Of a stretch of 64,000 bases of DNA, positions 25,659-33,366 are shown piece after piece. The notes below the pieces were generated by a model, which saw only the letters and a list, made by a program, of their open reading frames with translations, was not told the DNA's origin and did no database searches. The stretch lies in NCBI GenBank assembly GCA_020025275.1, contig JAHHSI010000005.1, positions 39,024 to 103,023 of the forward strand. Direction: 5' to 3'. Source of the stretch: Oscillospiraceae bacterium (GTDB lineage: Bacteria > Bacillota > Clostridia > Oscillospirales > Oscillospiraceae). Numbering within the stretch: position 1 is the stretch's first letter; each line of letters starts with the position of its first letter. Made by a program: the position numbers and the translations under genes.

Positions 25659-26561
25659 TTACTTCACCATGGAAGCGATCTCAGCAGCAAAGTCCTCCTG
25701 CTTCTTCTCGATGCCCTCGCCCTTTTCAAAGCGGATTGCATCTACAAACTTGACCTTGCCCTTGCCGGCCGTCTCGATATACTTCTCCACGGTCATATCG
25801 CCATCCTTGACAAAGGCCTGCTGCAGCAGGCAGTTCTCAGAGTAGAACTTGTTCATCTTACCCATGACGATCTTCTCCTTCACCTGAGCGGGCTTGGAAG
25901 CCATCTTGGGGTCGTTGTCCATCTGCACCAGCATGATCTTCTTCTCCTCGTCCAGAACATCCTGGGTTACAAGGGACTTGTCCCAGAAACGGGGATTCAA
26001 AGCAGCGATCTGCATTGCTACGTCGCGGCCGATCTCGATTGCGTCCACATCGCCCTCAACAGCCATGTTTACCAGAACACCGATCTTGCCGCCGGCATGG
26101 ACATAAGCAGCAGACACACCGTCAGCGAAGCGGGCAAAACGACGAACCTTGATGTTCTCGCCGATAGTCAGCACCATCTCCTGCTGCTGCTGCAGCACGG
26201 TCAGATCGGAATCCATATACTTGCACTCCATCAGTGCGTCCAGATCAGCGGGGTTCAGCTTAGCCACGGTGGCAGCCACGCCCTTGACAAACTCCTGGAA
26301 CTTCTCGTTCTTACCCACGAAGTCAGTCTCGGCGTTGACCTCGACCACAACGCCAACACCGTCTACGACGGTGGCATACGCCATACCCTCAGCGGCAATG
26401 CGGCCGGCCTTCTTAGCAGAAGCGGCCATGCCCTTTTCACGCAGCCACTCGACTGCCTTATCCATATCGCCATCGCAAGCAGTCAGAGCCTTCTTGCAGT
26501 CCATCATGCCAACGCCGGTCATCTCACGCAGGTTCTTCACATCAGCAGCAGAAAAAGCCAT
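25659..26561 (-). CDS. tsf: Translation elongation factor Ts
   Basis: 300 residues. It regenerates EF-Tu-GTP. The N-terminal UBA-like domain is AADVKNLREMTGVGMMDCKKALTACDGDMDKAVEWLREKG, with the TGVGMMDCKKAL hallmark. The core starts with VEVNAETDFVGKNEKF. There is no coiled-coil loss or truncation. GGAGGATATTAAA precedes the start. It follows rpsB after 93 bases that hold a hairpin and a second promoter candidate. Confidence 0.97.
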   Translation of the reverse strand: MAFSAADVKNLREMTGVGMMDCKKALTACDGDMDKAVEWLREKGMAASAKKAGRIAAEGMAYATVVDGVGVVVEVNAETDFVGKNEKFQEFVKGVAATVAKLNPADLDALMECKYMDSDLTVLQQQQEMVLTIGENIKVRRFARFADGVSAAYVHAGGKIGVLVNMAVEGDVDAIEIGRDVAMQIAALNPRFWDKSLVTQDVLDEEKKIMLVQMDNDPKMASKPAQVKEKIVMGKMNKFYSENCLLQQAFVKDGDMTVEKYIETAGKGKVKFVDAIRFEKGEGIEKKQEDFAAEIASMVK

Positions 26562-26579
26562 TTTAATATCCTCCAGTAT

Positions 26580-26618
26580 ATTGTAATGAAAATGGGGCAG
26601 GGCATCAAACCCTGCCCC
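26580..26618 (-). promoter_or_regulatory. rpsB-tsf intergenic hairpin and candidate tsf promoter
   Basis: A 9-bp stem GGGGCAGGG / CCCTGCCCC (26594-26602, 26610-26618) with CATTTTCATTAC after it on the minus strand could be an attenuator. Overlapping it, TTGATG (26603-26608), a 17-base spacer and TACAAT (26580-26585) form a promoter-like pair. Either would let tsf be expressed independently of rpsB. Confidence 0.45.
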
Positions 26619-26654
26619 GTTGGTTTACGCGGTTATCCTATTCGATCTCTTCAA

Positions 26655-27374
26655 TTACTCGGCATCGGCAGCAGCCTCTTCGGTCTGCTCGCCCTGACGG
26701 CCTTCCAGCATGGCGTTGGCCATGACGGAGGAAATCAGCTTGATGGCGCGGATAGCGTCATCATTGCCGGGGATGGGATAATCGATCTCATCGGGATCGC
26801 AGTTGGTATCGGCAATAGCCACAACGGGAATACCCAGACGATGAGCCTCAGCGATGGCATTGCGCTCCTTGCGGGTATCGACAATGAACAGAGCGCCGGG
26901 CAGCTTCTTCATATCCTTCACGCCGCCCAGATACTTCTCCAGCTTCTCGATCTCGCCCATGTGCTTCATAACTTCCTTCTTGGGCAGCATATCGAAGGTG
27001 CCGTCAGCCTGCATGGCCTTGAGCTGGTTCAGACGATCCACGCGGGTACGCATGGTCTTGAAGTTGGTCATCATACCGCCCAGCCAACGAGCGTTGACAT
27101 AGAACATATTGCAGCGCAGAGCCTCTTCCTTGATGGCCTCCTGAGCCTGCTTCTTGGTGCCGACGAACAACAGGGACTGGCCGTTCTCGGACAGCTGACG
27201 GACGAAGTTATAAGCCTCCTCCAGCTTCTTCACGGTCTTCTGCAGGTCGATGATGTAGATCCCGTTACGCTCGGTATAGATATAGGGAGCCATCTTGGGG
27301 TTCCAGCGACGGGTCTGATGACCGAAGTGTACGCCTGCTTCCAGCAGGGCTTTCATGGATACGACGTTTGCCAT
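26655..27374 (-). CDS. rpsB: 30S ribosomal protein uS2
   Basis: 239 residues. Typical opening MANVVSMKALLEAGVHFGHQTRRWNPKMAPYIY, then NARWLGGMMTNFKT and the conserved PDEIDYPIPGNDDAIRAIKLI. A small-subunit protein at the head-body junction. Operon rpsB-tsf as in almost all bacteria, with a good promoter about 110 bases upstream. The leader was checked for an obvious S2-binding fold; none could be assigned by eye. Confidence 0.98.
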   Translation of the reverse strand: MANVVSMKALLEAGVHFGHQTRRWNPKMAPYIYTERNGIYIIDLQKTVKKLEEAYNFVRQLSENGQSLLFVGTKKQAQEAIKEEALRCNMFYVNARWLGGMMTNFKTMRTRVDRLNQLKAMQADGTFDMLPKKEVMKHMGEIEKLEKYLGGVKDMKKLPGALFIVDTRKERNAIAEAHRLGIPVVAIADTNCDPDEIDYPIPGNDDAIRAIKLISSVMANAMLEGRQGEQTEEAAADAE

Positions 27375-27483
27375 TTTGTTGTTTCTCCTTTGATTTTAGT
27401 TTTTACCTCCAGCCTTTTCCTCCCAACGGCCAACCTTTTTACGGCACCGACCGAAAGTCCAAGACTGTGCGGAATGCTGAAAT

Positions 27484-27512
27484 ATAATACCATAGGTACA
27501 AGGAATTTGCAA
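27484..27512 (-). promoter_or_regulatory. Sigma-A type promoter of rpsB
   Basis: On the minus strand TTGCAA (27507-27512), a 17-base spacer and TATTAT (27484-27489). The transcript would have an untranslated leader of about 100 bases. Confidence 0.75.
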
Positions 27513-27577
27513 GAGGGATTTTCTTTTTTTCGCAAAAAAATCGAGACGTCTCCGATTTTGCCGCGCTCCTGCCGCCC

Positions 27578-27862
27578 TCAGAACCAGCGGCGTCGTCTCC
27601 GCTCATTGCTGGGTTCGCAGCGGCGAGGCATTTTATTGATAAGGATAATATCATCGCCGATGCGCTCGATACAGTCCCACGGAATATAGTAGTCCTCTCC
27701 CCTGCCGAAAAGGCCGAAAAAGCGGCACGGACCGAAGACGATCAGGGCCGTCACCTCGCCGTCCGGGATCCGGATCTCCACATCCCCCACATAGCCCAGG
27801 CGGCTCCCGTCGCAAATATTGATGACCTCCTTGCACTGCAAAAGTGTAAACCTGTTGAGCAT
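27578..27862 (-). CDS. ylmC: YlmC/YmxH family PRC-barrel protein
   Basis: 94 residues from ATG 27862, set by GAGGTGGT upstream; an in-frame GTG at 27874 is possible. MLNRFTLLQCKEVINICDGSRLGYVGDVEI and YYIPWDCIERIGDDIILI are the PRC-barrel family pattern, followed by a basic tail (RRRRRWF). YlmC/YmxH proteins are linked to sporulation by context in Bacillota, but the molecular role is unknown. It appears monocistronic, 22 bases after the rpsB leader region on the same strand. Confidence 0.88.
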   Translation of the reverse strand: MLNRFTLLQCKEVINICDGSRLGYVGDVEIRIPDGEVTALIVFGPCRFFGLFGRGEDYYIPWDCIERIGDDIILINKMPRRCEPSNERRRRRWF

Positions 27863-27918
27863 AGTTTTCACCACCTCGTTGACAGTTTATGCCCCGGCAC
27901 TTTTGTCCTATGCACCGC

Positions 27919-27949
27919 AAAATCCCCGCTCTCTACGGAGAGCGGGGAT
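27919..27949 (-). terminator. Terminator of the glutamate dehydrogenase operon
   Basis: Perfect 12-bp stem ATCCCCGCTCTC / GAGAGCGGGGAT (27922-27949) with loop TACG and TTTT on the minus strand, ten bases after the stop at 27959. Confidence 0.85.
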
Positions 27950-27958
27950 CGATTCTTT

Positions 27959-29311
27959 TCAGACGCCCTGAGCCAGCATGGCCTCGGAAACCTTCTTAAA
28001 AGCGGCAATATCGTTGCCGGCGATCAGATCATAGCCCAGACCGTACTCCTCTGCCGCCGCAGCGGACGTGTCGTAAATATCGCTCATGATCTGGCGCAGG
28101 CGGCGATCCACCTCTTCCCAAGACCAGCTGTAGCGAAGGCTGTTCTGCACCATTTCCAGTGCGGAAACGGCCACGCCGCCGCTGCCGGAAGCCTTTGCAC
28201 CGGCCGTCAGGATCTGGGGACTCAGGCGCAGGAGACGCAGCGCCTCCGCAGTAGCCGGCATATTGGAGGCCTCTACGTAGTAGCGTGCCCCGTTGCCAAT
28301 GATGGATACGGCATCGGCCACATCCAGTTCGTTCTGGGTCGCACAGGGAATGACGATATCGACCGGCACCTCCCAAGGACGCTTCCCGGCAAAGAATTCC
28401 ACGCCGAACCGCTCGGCGTACGATGCCACCTGATCGTGTCCGCTCTGGCGCATCGACAGCATGAAGTCCAGTTTTTCCGGAGTGGTAACGCCGTCGGGAT
28501 CATAGACATAGCCGTCCGGACCGGAAAGCGTCACCACCTTGCCGCCCAGCTCCGCAATCTTGGTACAAACACCCCACGACATATTGCCGAAGCCGGAAAC
28601 CGCAACCCGCTTCCCCTCCAGCGTATCCTGCCGATGCTCCAGCATCCGTGCCAGAAAATACACGGTACCGAAGCCGGCAGCCTCCTGCCGGATCTTGCTG
28701 CCGCCGTAGGTAAGGCCCTTTCCGGTCAGCGCACTGCTCTCGGAGCGGCCGGTCAGGCGCTTATACGTGCCGTAGAGATACCCGATCTCCCGAGAGCCCA
28801 CACCGATATCGCCGGCAGGCACATCCGTATCGGCACCCACATAGCGGTACAGCGCCGTCATAAAGCTCTGGCAAAAGCGCATGATCTCCCGATTGCTCTT
28901 CCCACGGGGATCGAAGTCAGCCCCGCCCGCAGCGCCGCCGATGGGCAGGCCGGTCAGGGCATTCTTATACGTCTGCTCAAAGCCCAAAAACTTCACAATG
29001 GACGGGTTTACCGAGGGATGGAACCGCAGACCACCCTTATAAGGACCGATGGCGCTGTTGAACTGAACACGGTACCCGTGGTTGGTATGGGCCATTCCCT
29101 GATCATCCACCCACGGTACGGCAAAGGAGAACATACGCTCCGGCTCCACCATGCGGGTCAATAGATCCATTTTTTCATAACGAGGGTCATCACCCAGCGC
29201 CGGCTCGATCATCTCCATCCAAGCCCGGACGCTCTGCAGATACTCCGGCTCGTGGCCGCAGCGCTGTTCCAGATCTGCAATGACCCGCTGTGCGTATTCA
29301 TTCATCGCCAT
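27959..29311 (-). CDS. Glutamate dehydrogenase paralogue lacking the catalytic lysine
   Basis: 450 residues with the full hexameric GDH length and fold. Substrate-site lysines are kept (YKGGLRFHP and FEQTYKNALTG), as is the catalytic Asp 168 (VPAGDIGVG) and the dinucleotide motif SGFGNMSWG. The catalytic lysine of the GGxKGGSDFDP motif is replaced: residues 125-132 read GGAAGGAD, codon GCG at 28928-28930. The normally conserved NAGGV is GSGGV at 376-380. It otherwise resembles the Clostridium symbiosum enzyme. The loss of Lys predicts little or no deaminating activity. It lies 6 bases downstream of an intact paralogue and may be a regulatory or hetero-oligomer partner. The reading frame is intact. 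Confidence 0.9.
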   Translation of the reverse strand: MAMNEYAQRVIADLEQRCGHEPEYLQSVRAWMEMIEPALGDDPRYEKMDLLTRMVEPERMFSFAVPWVDDQGMAHTNHGYRVQFNSAIGPYKGGLRFHPSVNPSIVKFLGFEQTYKNALTGLPIGGAAGGADFDPRGKSNREIMRFCQSFMTALYRYVGADTDVPAGDIGVGSREIGYLYGTYKRLTGRSESSALTGKGLTYGGSKIRQEAAGFGTVYFLARMLEHRQDTLEGKRVAVSGFGNMSWGVCTKIAELGGKVVTLSGPDGYVYDPDGVTTPEKLDFMLSMRQSGHDQVASYAERFGVEFFAGKRPWEVPVDIVIPCATQNELDVADAVSIIGNGARYYVEASNMPATAEALRLLRLSPQILTAGAKASGSGGVAVSALEMVQNSLRYSWSWEEVDRRLRQIMSDIYDTSAAAAEEYGLGYDLIAGNDIAAFKKVSEAMLAQGV

Positions 29312-29317
29312 GCCTCC

Positions 29318-30661
29318 TTACACCACGCCATAGGCCATCATGGCGTCGGCCACCTTCAGGAAGCCGGCAATGTTGGCGCCTGCCACCAGATCGCCTTTCT
29401 TGCCGTATTTCTCTGCAGCGGCGGCAGCATTGTGGTACAGGTCGGTCATGATCTGCTTCAGATGCTCGTCCACCTCTTCAAAGCTCCAGTAGAAACGCAT
29501 GGAGTTCTGACTCATCTCCAGAGCCGACGTAGCCACACCGCCGGCGTTGGCCGCCTTGGCCGGTGCAAAGAGTACGCCGGCCTCCTGCAGCAGTTCCACT
29601 GCCTCCGGCGTGCAGGGCATATTGGCCCCCTCGGACACCGCGTAGCAGCCGTTGGCGATCAGCGTGCGGGCGCTGTCACCGTCCAGTTCATTCTGTGTGG
29701 CACAGGGCATGGCGATGTCGCAGGGAATCTCCCAGATGCGGCGGCAGCCCTCGTGGTATTCCGCCGTGGGGCGGCGCTGGGCGTATGCGCTGATCCGCAG
29801 ACGCTCCACCCCCTTGATCTGCTTCATGAGCTCCAGATCAATGCCGTCTTTATCGTAAATATAGCCGGCGGAGTCGGACATAGCCACGACCTTGGCGCCC
29901 AGCTGCATTGCCTTCTCACAGGCGTAGGTAGCCACATTGCCGCTGCCGGAAATCACCACGGTAGCGCCCTCGAAGCTGCGGTCATGATCGTGCAGCATAT
30001 TATCCGTGAAATAGCACAGGCCGTATCCGGTGGCCTCCCGGCGGGCAAGGCTGCCGCCGTAGCTGAGGCCCTTGCCGGTGATCACGCCCGTGAACTCATT
30101 GCGCAGGCGCTTATACTGGCCGAAGAGATAGCCCACTTCCCGGGCACCCACGCCAATATCACCGGCAGGCACGTCCGTATCCGGGCCGATATACTTGAAC
30201 AGTTCCGTCATGAAGCTCTGGCAAAAACGCATGATCTCGCCGTCGGACTTTCCCTTGGGGTCAAAGTCGCTGCCGCCCTTACCGCCGCCGATGGGCAGAC
30301 CGGTCAGGCTGTTCTTGAAGATCTGCTCGAAGCCCAGGAACTTCACAATGCCCTCGTAAACGGAGGGATGAAAGCGCAGGCCACCCTTGTAAGGACCGAT
30401 GGCACTGTTGAACTGGACTCGGAAACCACGGTTGACCCGCACGTTGCCCGCATCGTCCACCCACGGTACACGGAATTTGATGACACGCTCCGGCTCTACC
30501 AAGCACTCCAGCACGCCCTCCGTGATGTATTCCGGGTGCATTTCCACCACCGGCACCAGAGACGCCAGGACTTCCTGTACCGCCTGATGAAACTCCGGTT
30601 CTGCAGGATTTCGGGCGATGACCCGCTCCATCAGGCCCTGTAGGTATTCGTTTTGAATCAT
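29318..30661 (-). CDS. gdhA: Glutamate dehydrogenase (NADP-type hexameric family)
   Basis: 447 residues. It interconverts 2-oxoglutarate plus ammonium and glutamate. All catalytic landmarks are present: YKGGLRFHP, FEQIFKNSLTG, GGGKGGSDFDP with catalytic Lys 128, VPAGDIGVG with Asp 168, the dinucleotide site SGSGNVATYA and ANAGGVATSALEM. It is the first gene of a two-gene operon with a divergent paralogue. Cofactor preference (NAD or NADP) cannot be settled by eye. The promoter at 30718-30747 drives it. Confidence 0.96.
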   Translation of the reverse strand: MIQNEYLQGLMERVIARNPAEPEFHQAVQEVLASLVPVVEMHPEYITEGVLECLVEPERVIKFRVPWVDDAGNVRVNRGFRVQFNSAIGPYKGGLRFHPSVYEGIVKFLGFEQIFKNSLTGLPIGGGKGGSDFDPKGKSDGEIMRFCQSFMTELFKYIGPDTDVPAGDIGVGAREVGYLFGQYKRLRNEFTGVITGKGLSYGGSLARREATGYGLCYFTDNMLHDHDRSFEGATVVISGSGNVATYACEKAMQLGAKVVAMSDSAGYIYDKDGIDLELMKQIKGVERLRISAYAQRRPTAEYHEGCRRIWEIPCDIAMPCATQNELDGDSARTLIANGCYAVSEGANMPCTPEAVELLQEAGVLFAPAKAANAGGVATSALEMSQNSMRFYWSFEEVDEHLKQIMTDLYHNAAAAAEKYGKKGDLVAGANIAGFLKVADAMMAYGVV

Positions 30662-30717
30662 TTGAAACCACTCCTATTCTTACAATGACGAATCATTAAA
30701 CTGCTATATTGTCCCTA

Positions 30718-30747
30718 ATGATAGCACTTTTCCTTTTTCTGCGTCAA
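30718..30747 (-). promoter_or_regulatory. Sigma-A type promoter of the GDH operon
   Basis: On the minus strand TTGACG (30742-30747), an 18-base spacer and TATCAT (30718-30723), 57 bases before the gdhA start. No clear operator was seen. Confidence 0.7.
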
Positions 30748-31132
30748 TGTTTTTTCCGTGGTCATAGGCAACTTTTGTCTAATTAAACAAAAGGAAAAAG
30801 GATCCACGTCCTTCTTGTCTCTCTTCAACAGCCGCTGCCTGCCTCCTGCCCCGGATGCCCGCTCCTCCTCAAAATGGTCCGTTTTTTCAGGGCCCACTTC
30901 CCCTTTTACTGCACAGAAGAAATCCTGGATAAAAGTGTCAATTAAACGGCGGTGACCGGCATCCGTTCGCACAGCGACTATGCAAATTGCCGAAATCGCT
31001 GTTTTTCCACTTTTAGACGGTGAGAGACCGTAGCAGTCCACAGACTTCATCGATACTCTCCCTGTCCCCTCCTACTCCGTTTTTCCGTGAATGCACGCGG
31101 TTTCGATCCGCGCCGCGGCAGAAACAGAGCCC
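30748..31132. other. Stretch without a recognised gene
   Basis: The only candidate is a 111-codon minus-strand frame (30715-31050) with GGGAGAG before its ATG. It encodes a Cys- and Lys-rich sequence with no family likeness, and its end runs across the gdhA promoter, so it is probably spurious. No RNA structure was recognised. Confidence 0.5.
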
Positions 31133-31161
31133 TTGCATCTTTACGGGATGTATGATAGTAT
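31133..31161 (+). promoter_or_regulatory. Promoter of the DtxR-family gene with a tandem 8-base repeat
   Basis: TTGCAT (31133-31138), a 17-base spacer and TAGTAT (31156-31161). The -10 box begins a perfect direct repeat TAGTATAT-TAGTATAT (31156-31171), a plausible operator for autoregulation. GGAGG follows before the ATG. Confidence 0.6.
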
Positions 31162-31190
31162 ATTAGTATATCTACACAGGAGGCGATCCT

Positions 31191-31568
31191 ATGCATCTTC
31201 AGGAATCCGGAGAAATGTATCTGGAAACAATTTATGTTCTTCATCGCGAGCACAGCCATGTTCGCTCCATTGATATTGTCGAGCATATGGGCTACTCCAA
31301 GCCCAGTGTCAGCCGTGCCGTGGGACTGCTGAAAAGCGGCGGCTATATTGAGGTAGACGCCGGCGGATTTATTACGCTGACCGCCTCCGGAGAAGAGGTC
31401 GCACACCGCATCTATGAGCGCCACACCGTACTGAAGGACACGTTCATCGGCTTGGGCGTTGACCCTAAGGTCGCCGAAGAGGACGCCTGCCGCATCGAGC
31501 ACGTCATCAGCCCCGAATCCTTCGACGCCATCAAGCGCCATCTCCAGCGCCATCAGGCGCTGTATTGA
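31191..31568 (+). CDS. Minimal DtxR-family metal-dependent regulator
   Basis: 125 residues: the winged-helix DNA-binding domain (1-65, recognition helix SKPSVSRAVGLLKSGGYI) and the dimerisation/metal domain, with no SH3-like third domain. The length is MntR-like, but the metal ligands look like DtxR/IdeR: Met 9 in GEMYLETIY, Cys 100, Glu 103 and His 104 in DACRIEHV. MntR has Asp and Glu in the Met and Cys positions. Fe(II) sensing is therefore as likely as Mn(II). It is a lone gene with its own promoter and terminator. No metal transporter is adjacent, so targets lie elsewhere. Confidence 0.9.
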   Translation: MHLQESGEMYLETIYVLHREHSHVRSIDIVEHMGYSKPSVSRAVGLLKSGGYIEVDAGGFITLTASGEEVAHRIYERHTVLKDTFIGLGVDPKVAEEDACRIEHVISPESFDAIKRHLQRHQALY

Positions 31569-31618
31569 TGCACAGTTGGAGAGATCAGCGCAGCGAATCA
31601 CGCAATATACATACGAAT

Positions 31619-31656
31619 AAAATCGGCGTGTGTCCCATAGGACACACGCCGATTTT
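31619..31656 (+). terminator. Terminator of the DtxR-family gene
   Basis: Perfect 17-bp stem AAAATCGGCGTGTGTCC / GGACACACGCCGATTTT with loop CATA, about 50 bases after the stop. Confidence 0.87.
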
Positions 31657-31717
31657 ATGTCTGCTGCTCGCTTCCTTCGGCGGTCCGGCCGAAAATATTT
31701 TTCCGAACGAGATGCAA

Positions 31718-31745
31718 AGGTGGCAAGGGATTCCCCTTGCCACCT
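31718..31745 (-). terminator. Terminator of pepD
   Basis: Stem AGGTGGCAAGGG / CCCTTGCCACCT with a 4-base loop, 60 bases after the pepD stop on the minus strand; a short TTT follows. Confidence 0.7.
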
Positions 31746-31805
31746 GTACTTATGTACGATTCAGAGTTTGCGCCCACCGTGCAGGCTGAACTCCTCTGCG
31801 AAAGT

Positions 31806-33242
31806 TTACTTCATCTGGCGCAGAACTTCTGTCAGCATCTTCCAAGTACGCTGCACCGATGCCACCGACATTCTCTCACGCGGTGTATGGATCTCCTTCA
31901 GGTCCGGGCCGAAGGAAATGCAATCCAGACCCGGCATCTTACCGGCAAAGAGACCGCACTCCAGTCCGGCGTGGATCGCCTCGATCTGAGGCTCGTGGCC
32001 GTACTGCTCCGTAAATACCTTCACCAACAGGTCACGCAGCGGAGAATCCTGGCGATAGGCCCAGCCGGGATAATCTCCCATCGTCTCCATGGTGCCGCCC
32101 AACTGTGCGCTCAGGCACTCCAGACGGTGGAGCAGCATATCCTTCTGGCTGTCCACGCTGCTGCGGACACAGAAGCTGGCGGTGACACAGTTTTCCTCCG
32201 TACGCAAAATACCCAGATTCAAAGAAGTCTGTACCAGGCCTTCAATATCATTGCTCATGACCTGAACACCGTTGGGAACACAGCTCATAAGGCAGATCAC
32301 ACGCTGCGTGCTCTCCGCATCCAGTGCCGTTCCCTCGCCGCCCTTGGTCACCTCCACCTTCAAGCCGGCGTCGACCGTAGCGTATTCAGCGCGGAAAGCC
32401 TCCCCCAACTTGGTGCAGACATCCTTCACCGCAGCAGCATCCGCCACAGAAACCACCGCCTGTGCCGCTGTGGGGATGGCATTGTCCTTCAAGCCGCCGG
32501 AGACCTGAACAACGCGCAGCTCGGAAGCCTTGGCAGCCGCACACAAAAGACGACCCAACAGCATATCCGCGTTGGCACGCCCCTTATGGATCTCAACGCC
32601 GGAATGGCCGCCAATAAGACCGGACACCGAAATTGTCATAACAGTACCAGTAAAGTTTTCATACTTTACAGGAATGGACACTCTGGCCGTTGCGCCGCCG
32701 GCGCAGCTGACCGTAAAGATTCCCTCCACCTCGGAGTCGATGTTCAGCAGGCGACGGCTCTGCAGCGGTGCCGGATCCAGCGCCATGGCGCCTTCCATTC
32801 CGATCTCTTCATCCGTAGTGATCACAACCTCCAGACGGGGGTGTGCCAGATCGTCTGCATCCAGTGCTGCCAATGCCATGGCCACGGCAATACCGTCGTC
32901 ACCGCCCAGTGTGGTCCCTTTGGCGTAGACGGTATCCCCGTCCAGCATCAGATCCAGGCCCTCGGTGAGCATGTCCTTGGTGCAGTCGGCATCCTTTTCG
33001 CAGACCATGTCCATATGGCCCTGAATGATGACGGCCTCTGCCTGCTCATAACCGGGGGTGGCCGGCTTGATGATGATCACGTTCTCGGCAGCATCTTGAT
33101 AGTGCTCCAAGCCACGGTCCTCGGCAAACTTTACCAGCCAATTGCTGATTTGCGTGTTGTGATGAGAGCCGTGCGGAATCGCACAAATCTCCTCAAAAAA
33201 TTGGAAAACCTTCTGCGGCTCCAGATGTCCTAATACTGACAT
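31806..33242 (-). CDS. pepD: Aminoacyl-histidine dipeptidase (M20, PepD/PepV-type)
   Basis: 478 residues. The first metal site is GHMDMVCEKD (His, Asp), the bridging Asp is in LGGDDGIAVAMALA, and the catalytic Glu pair is in TTDEEIGMEGA. The opening FEEICAIPHGSHHNTQISNW is typical of PepD. GGHSGVEIHKGRANA marks the dimerisation lid. It cleaves small peptides such as Xaa-His in the cytoplasm. It is monocistronic with a good promoter and terminator. Confidence 0.95.
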   Translation of the reverse strand: MSVLGHLEPQKVFQFFEEICAIPHGSHHNTQISNWLVKFAEDRGLEHYQDAAENVIIIKPATPGYEQAEAVIIQGHMDMVCEKDADCTKDMLTEGLDLMLDGDTVYAKGTTLGGDDGIAVAMALAALDADDLAHPRLEVVITTDEEIGMEGAMALDPAPLQSRRLLNIDSEVEGIFTVSCAGGATARVSIPVKYENFTGTVMTISVSGLIGGHSGVEIHKGRANADMLLGRLLCAAAKASELRVVQVSGGLKDNAIPTAAQAVVSVADAAAVKDVCTKLGEAFRAEYATVDAGLKVEVTKGGEGTALDAESTQRVICLMSCVPNGVQVMSNDIEGLVQTSLNLGILRTEENCVTASFCVRSSVDSQKDMLLHRLECLSAQLGGTMETMGDYPGWAYRQDSPLRDLLVKVFTEQYGHEPQIEAIHAGLECGLFAGKMPGLDCISFGPDLKEIHTPRERMSVASVQRTWKMLTEVLRQMK

Positions 33243-33300
33243 ATAGCAATTCTCCTTTCAGAATTTAAATATACATGTTCAGCATGAAACGTATGAAAAG

Positions 33301-33329
33301 AGTATACCACAAAACCTCTGCATCGGCAA
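33301..33329 (-). promoter_or_regulatory. Sigma-A type promoter of pepD
   Basis: On the minus strand TTGCCG (33324-33329), a 17-base spacer and TATACT (33301-33306), followed by a leader of about 50 bases and AAAGGAGAA. Confidence 0.75.
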
Positions 33330-33366
33330 GGAAAACTCATCCCTCCCTCTGCACTGCCCTCCTTGT

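Noticed and set aside
26097..27689. 530-codon plus-strand frame opposite tsf and rpsB
   Set aside because: It is a shadow of the codon bias of tsf and rpsB on the opposite strand, with no family likeness. Similar long antisense frames opposite priA, leuS, glnS, pepD and gltX were dismissed for the same reason.
27863..27921. Possible sigma-F/G promoter before ylmC (GCATA-15-GGCATAAACT)
   Set aside because: The -10 fails the consensus at fixed positions (A, T and R), unlike the sigG promoter.
30715..31050. 111-codon minus-strand frame with GGGAGAG before its ATG
   Set aside because: No family likeness. The end crosses the gdhA promoter, and the residue composition is unlike neighbouring proteins.
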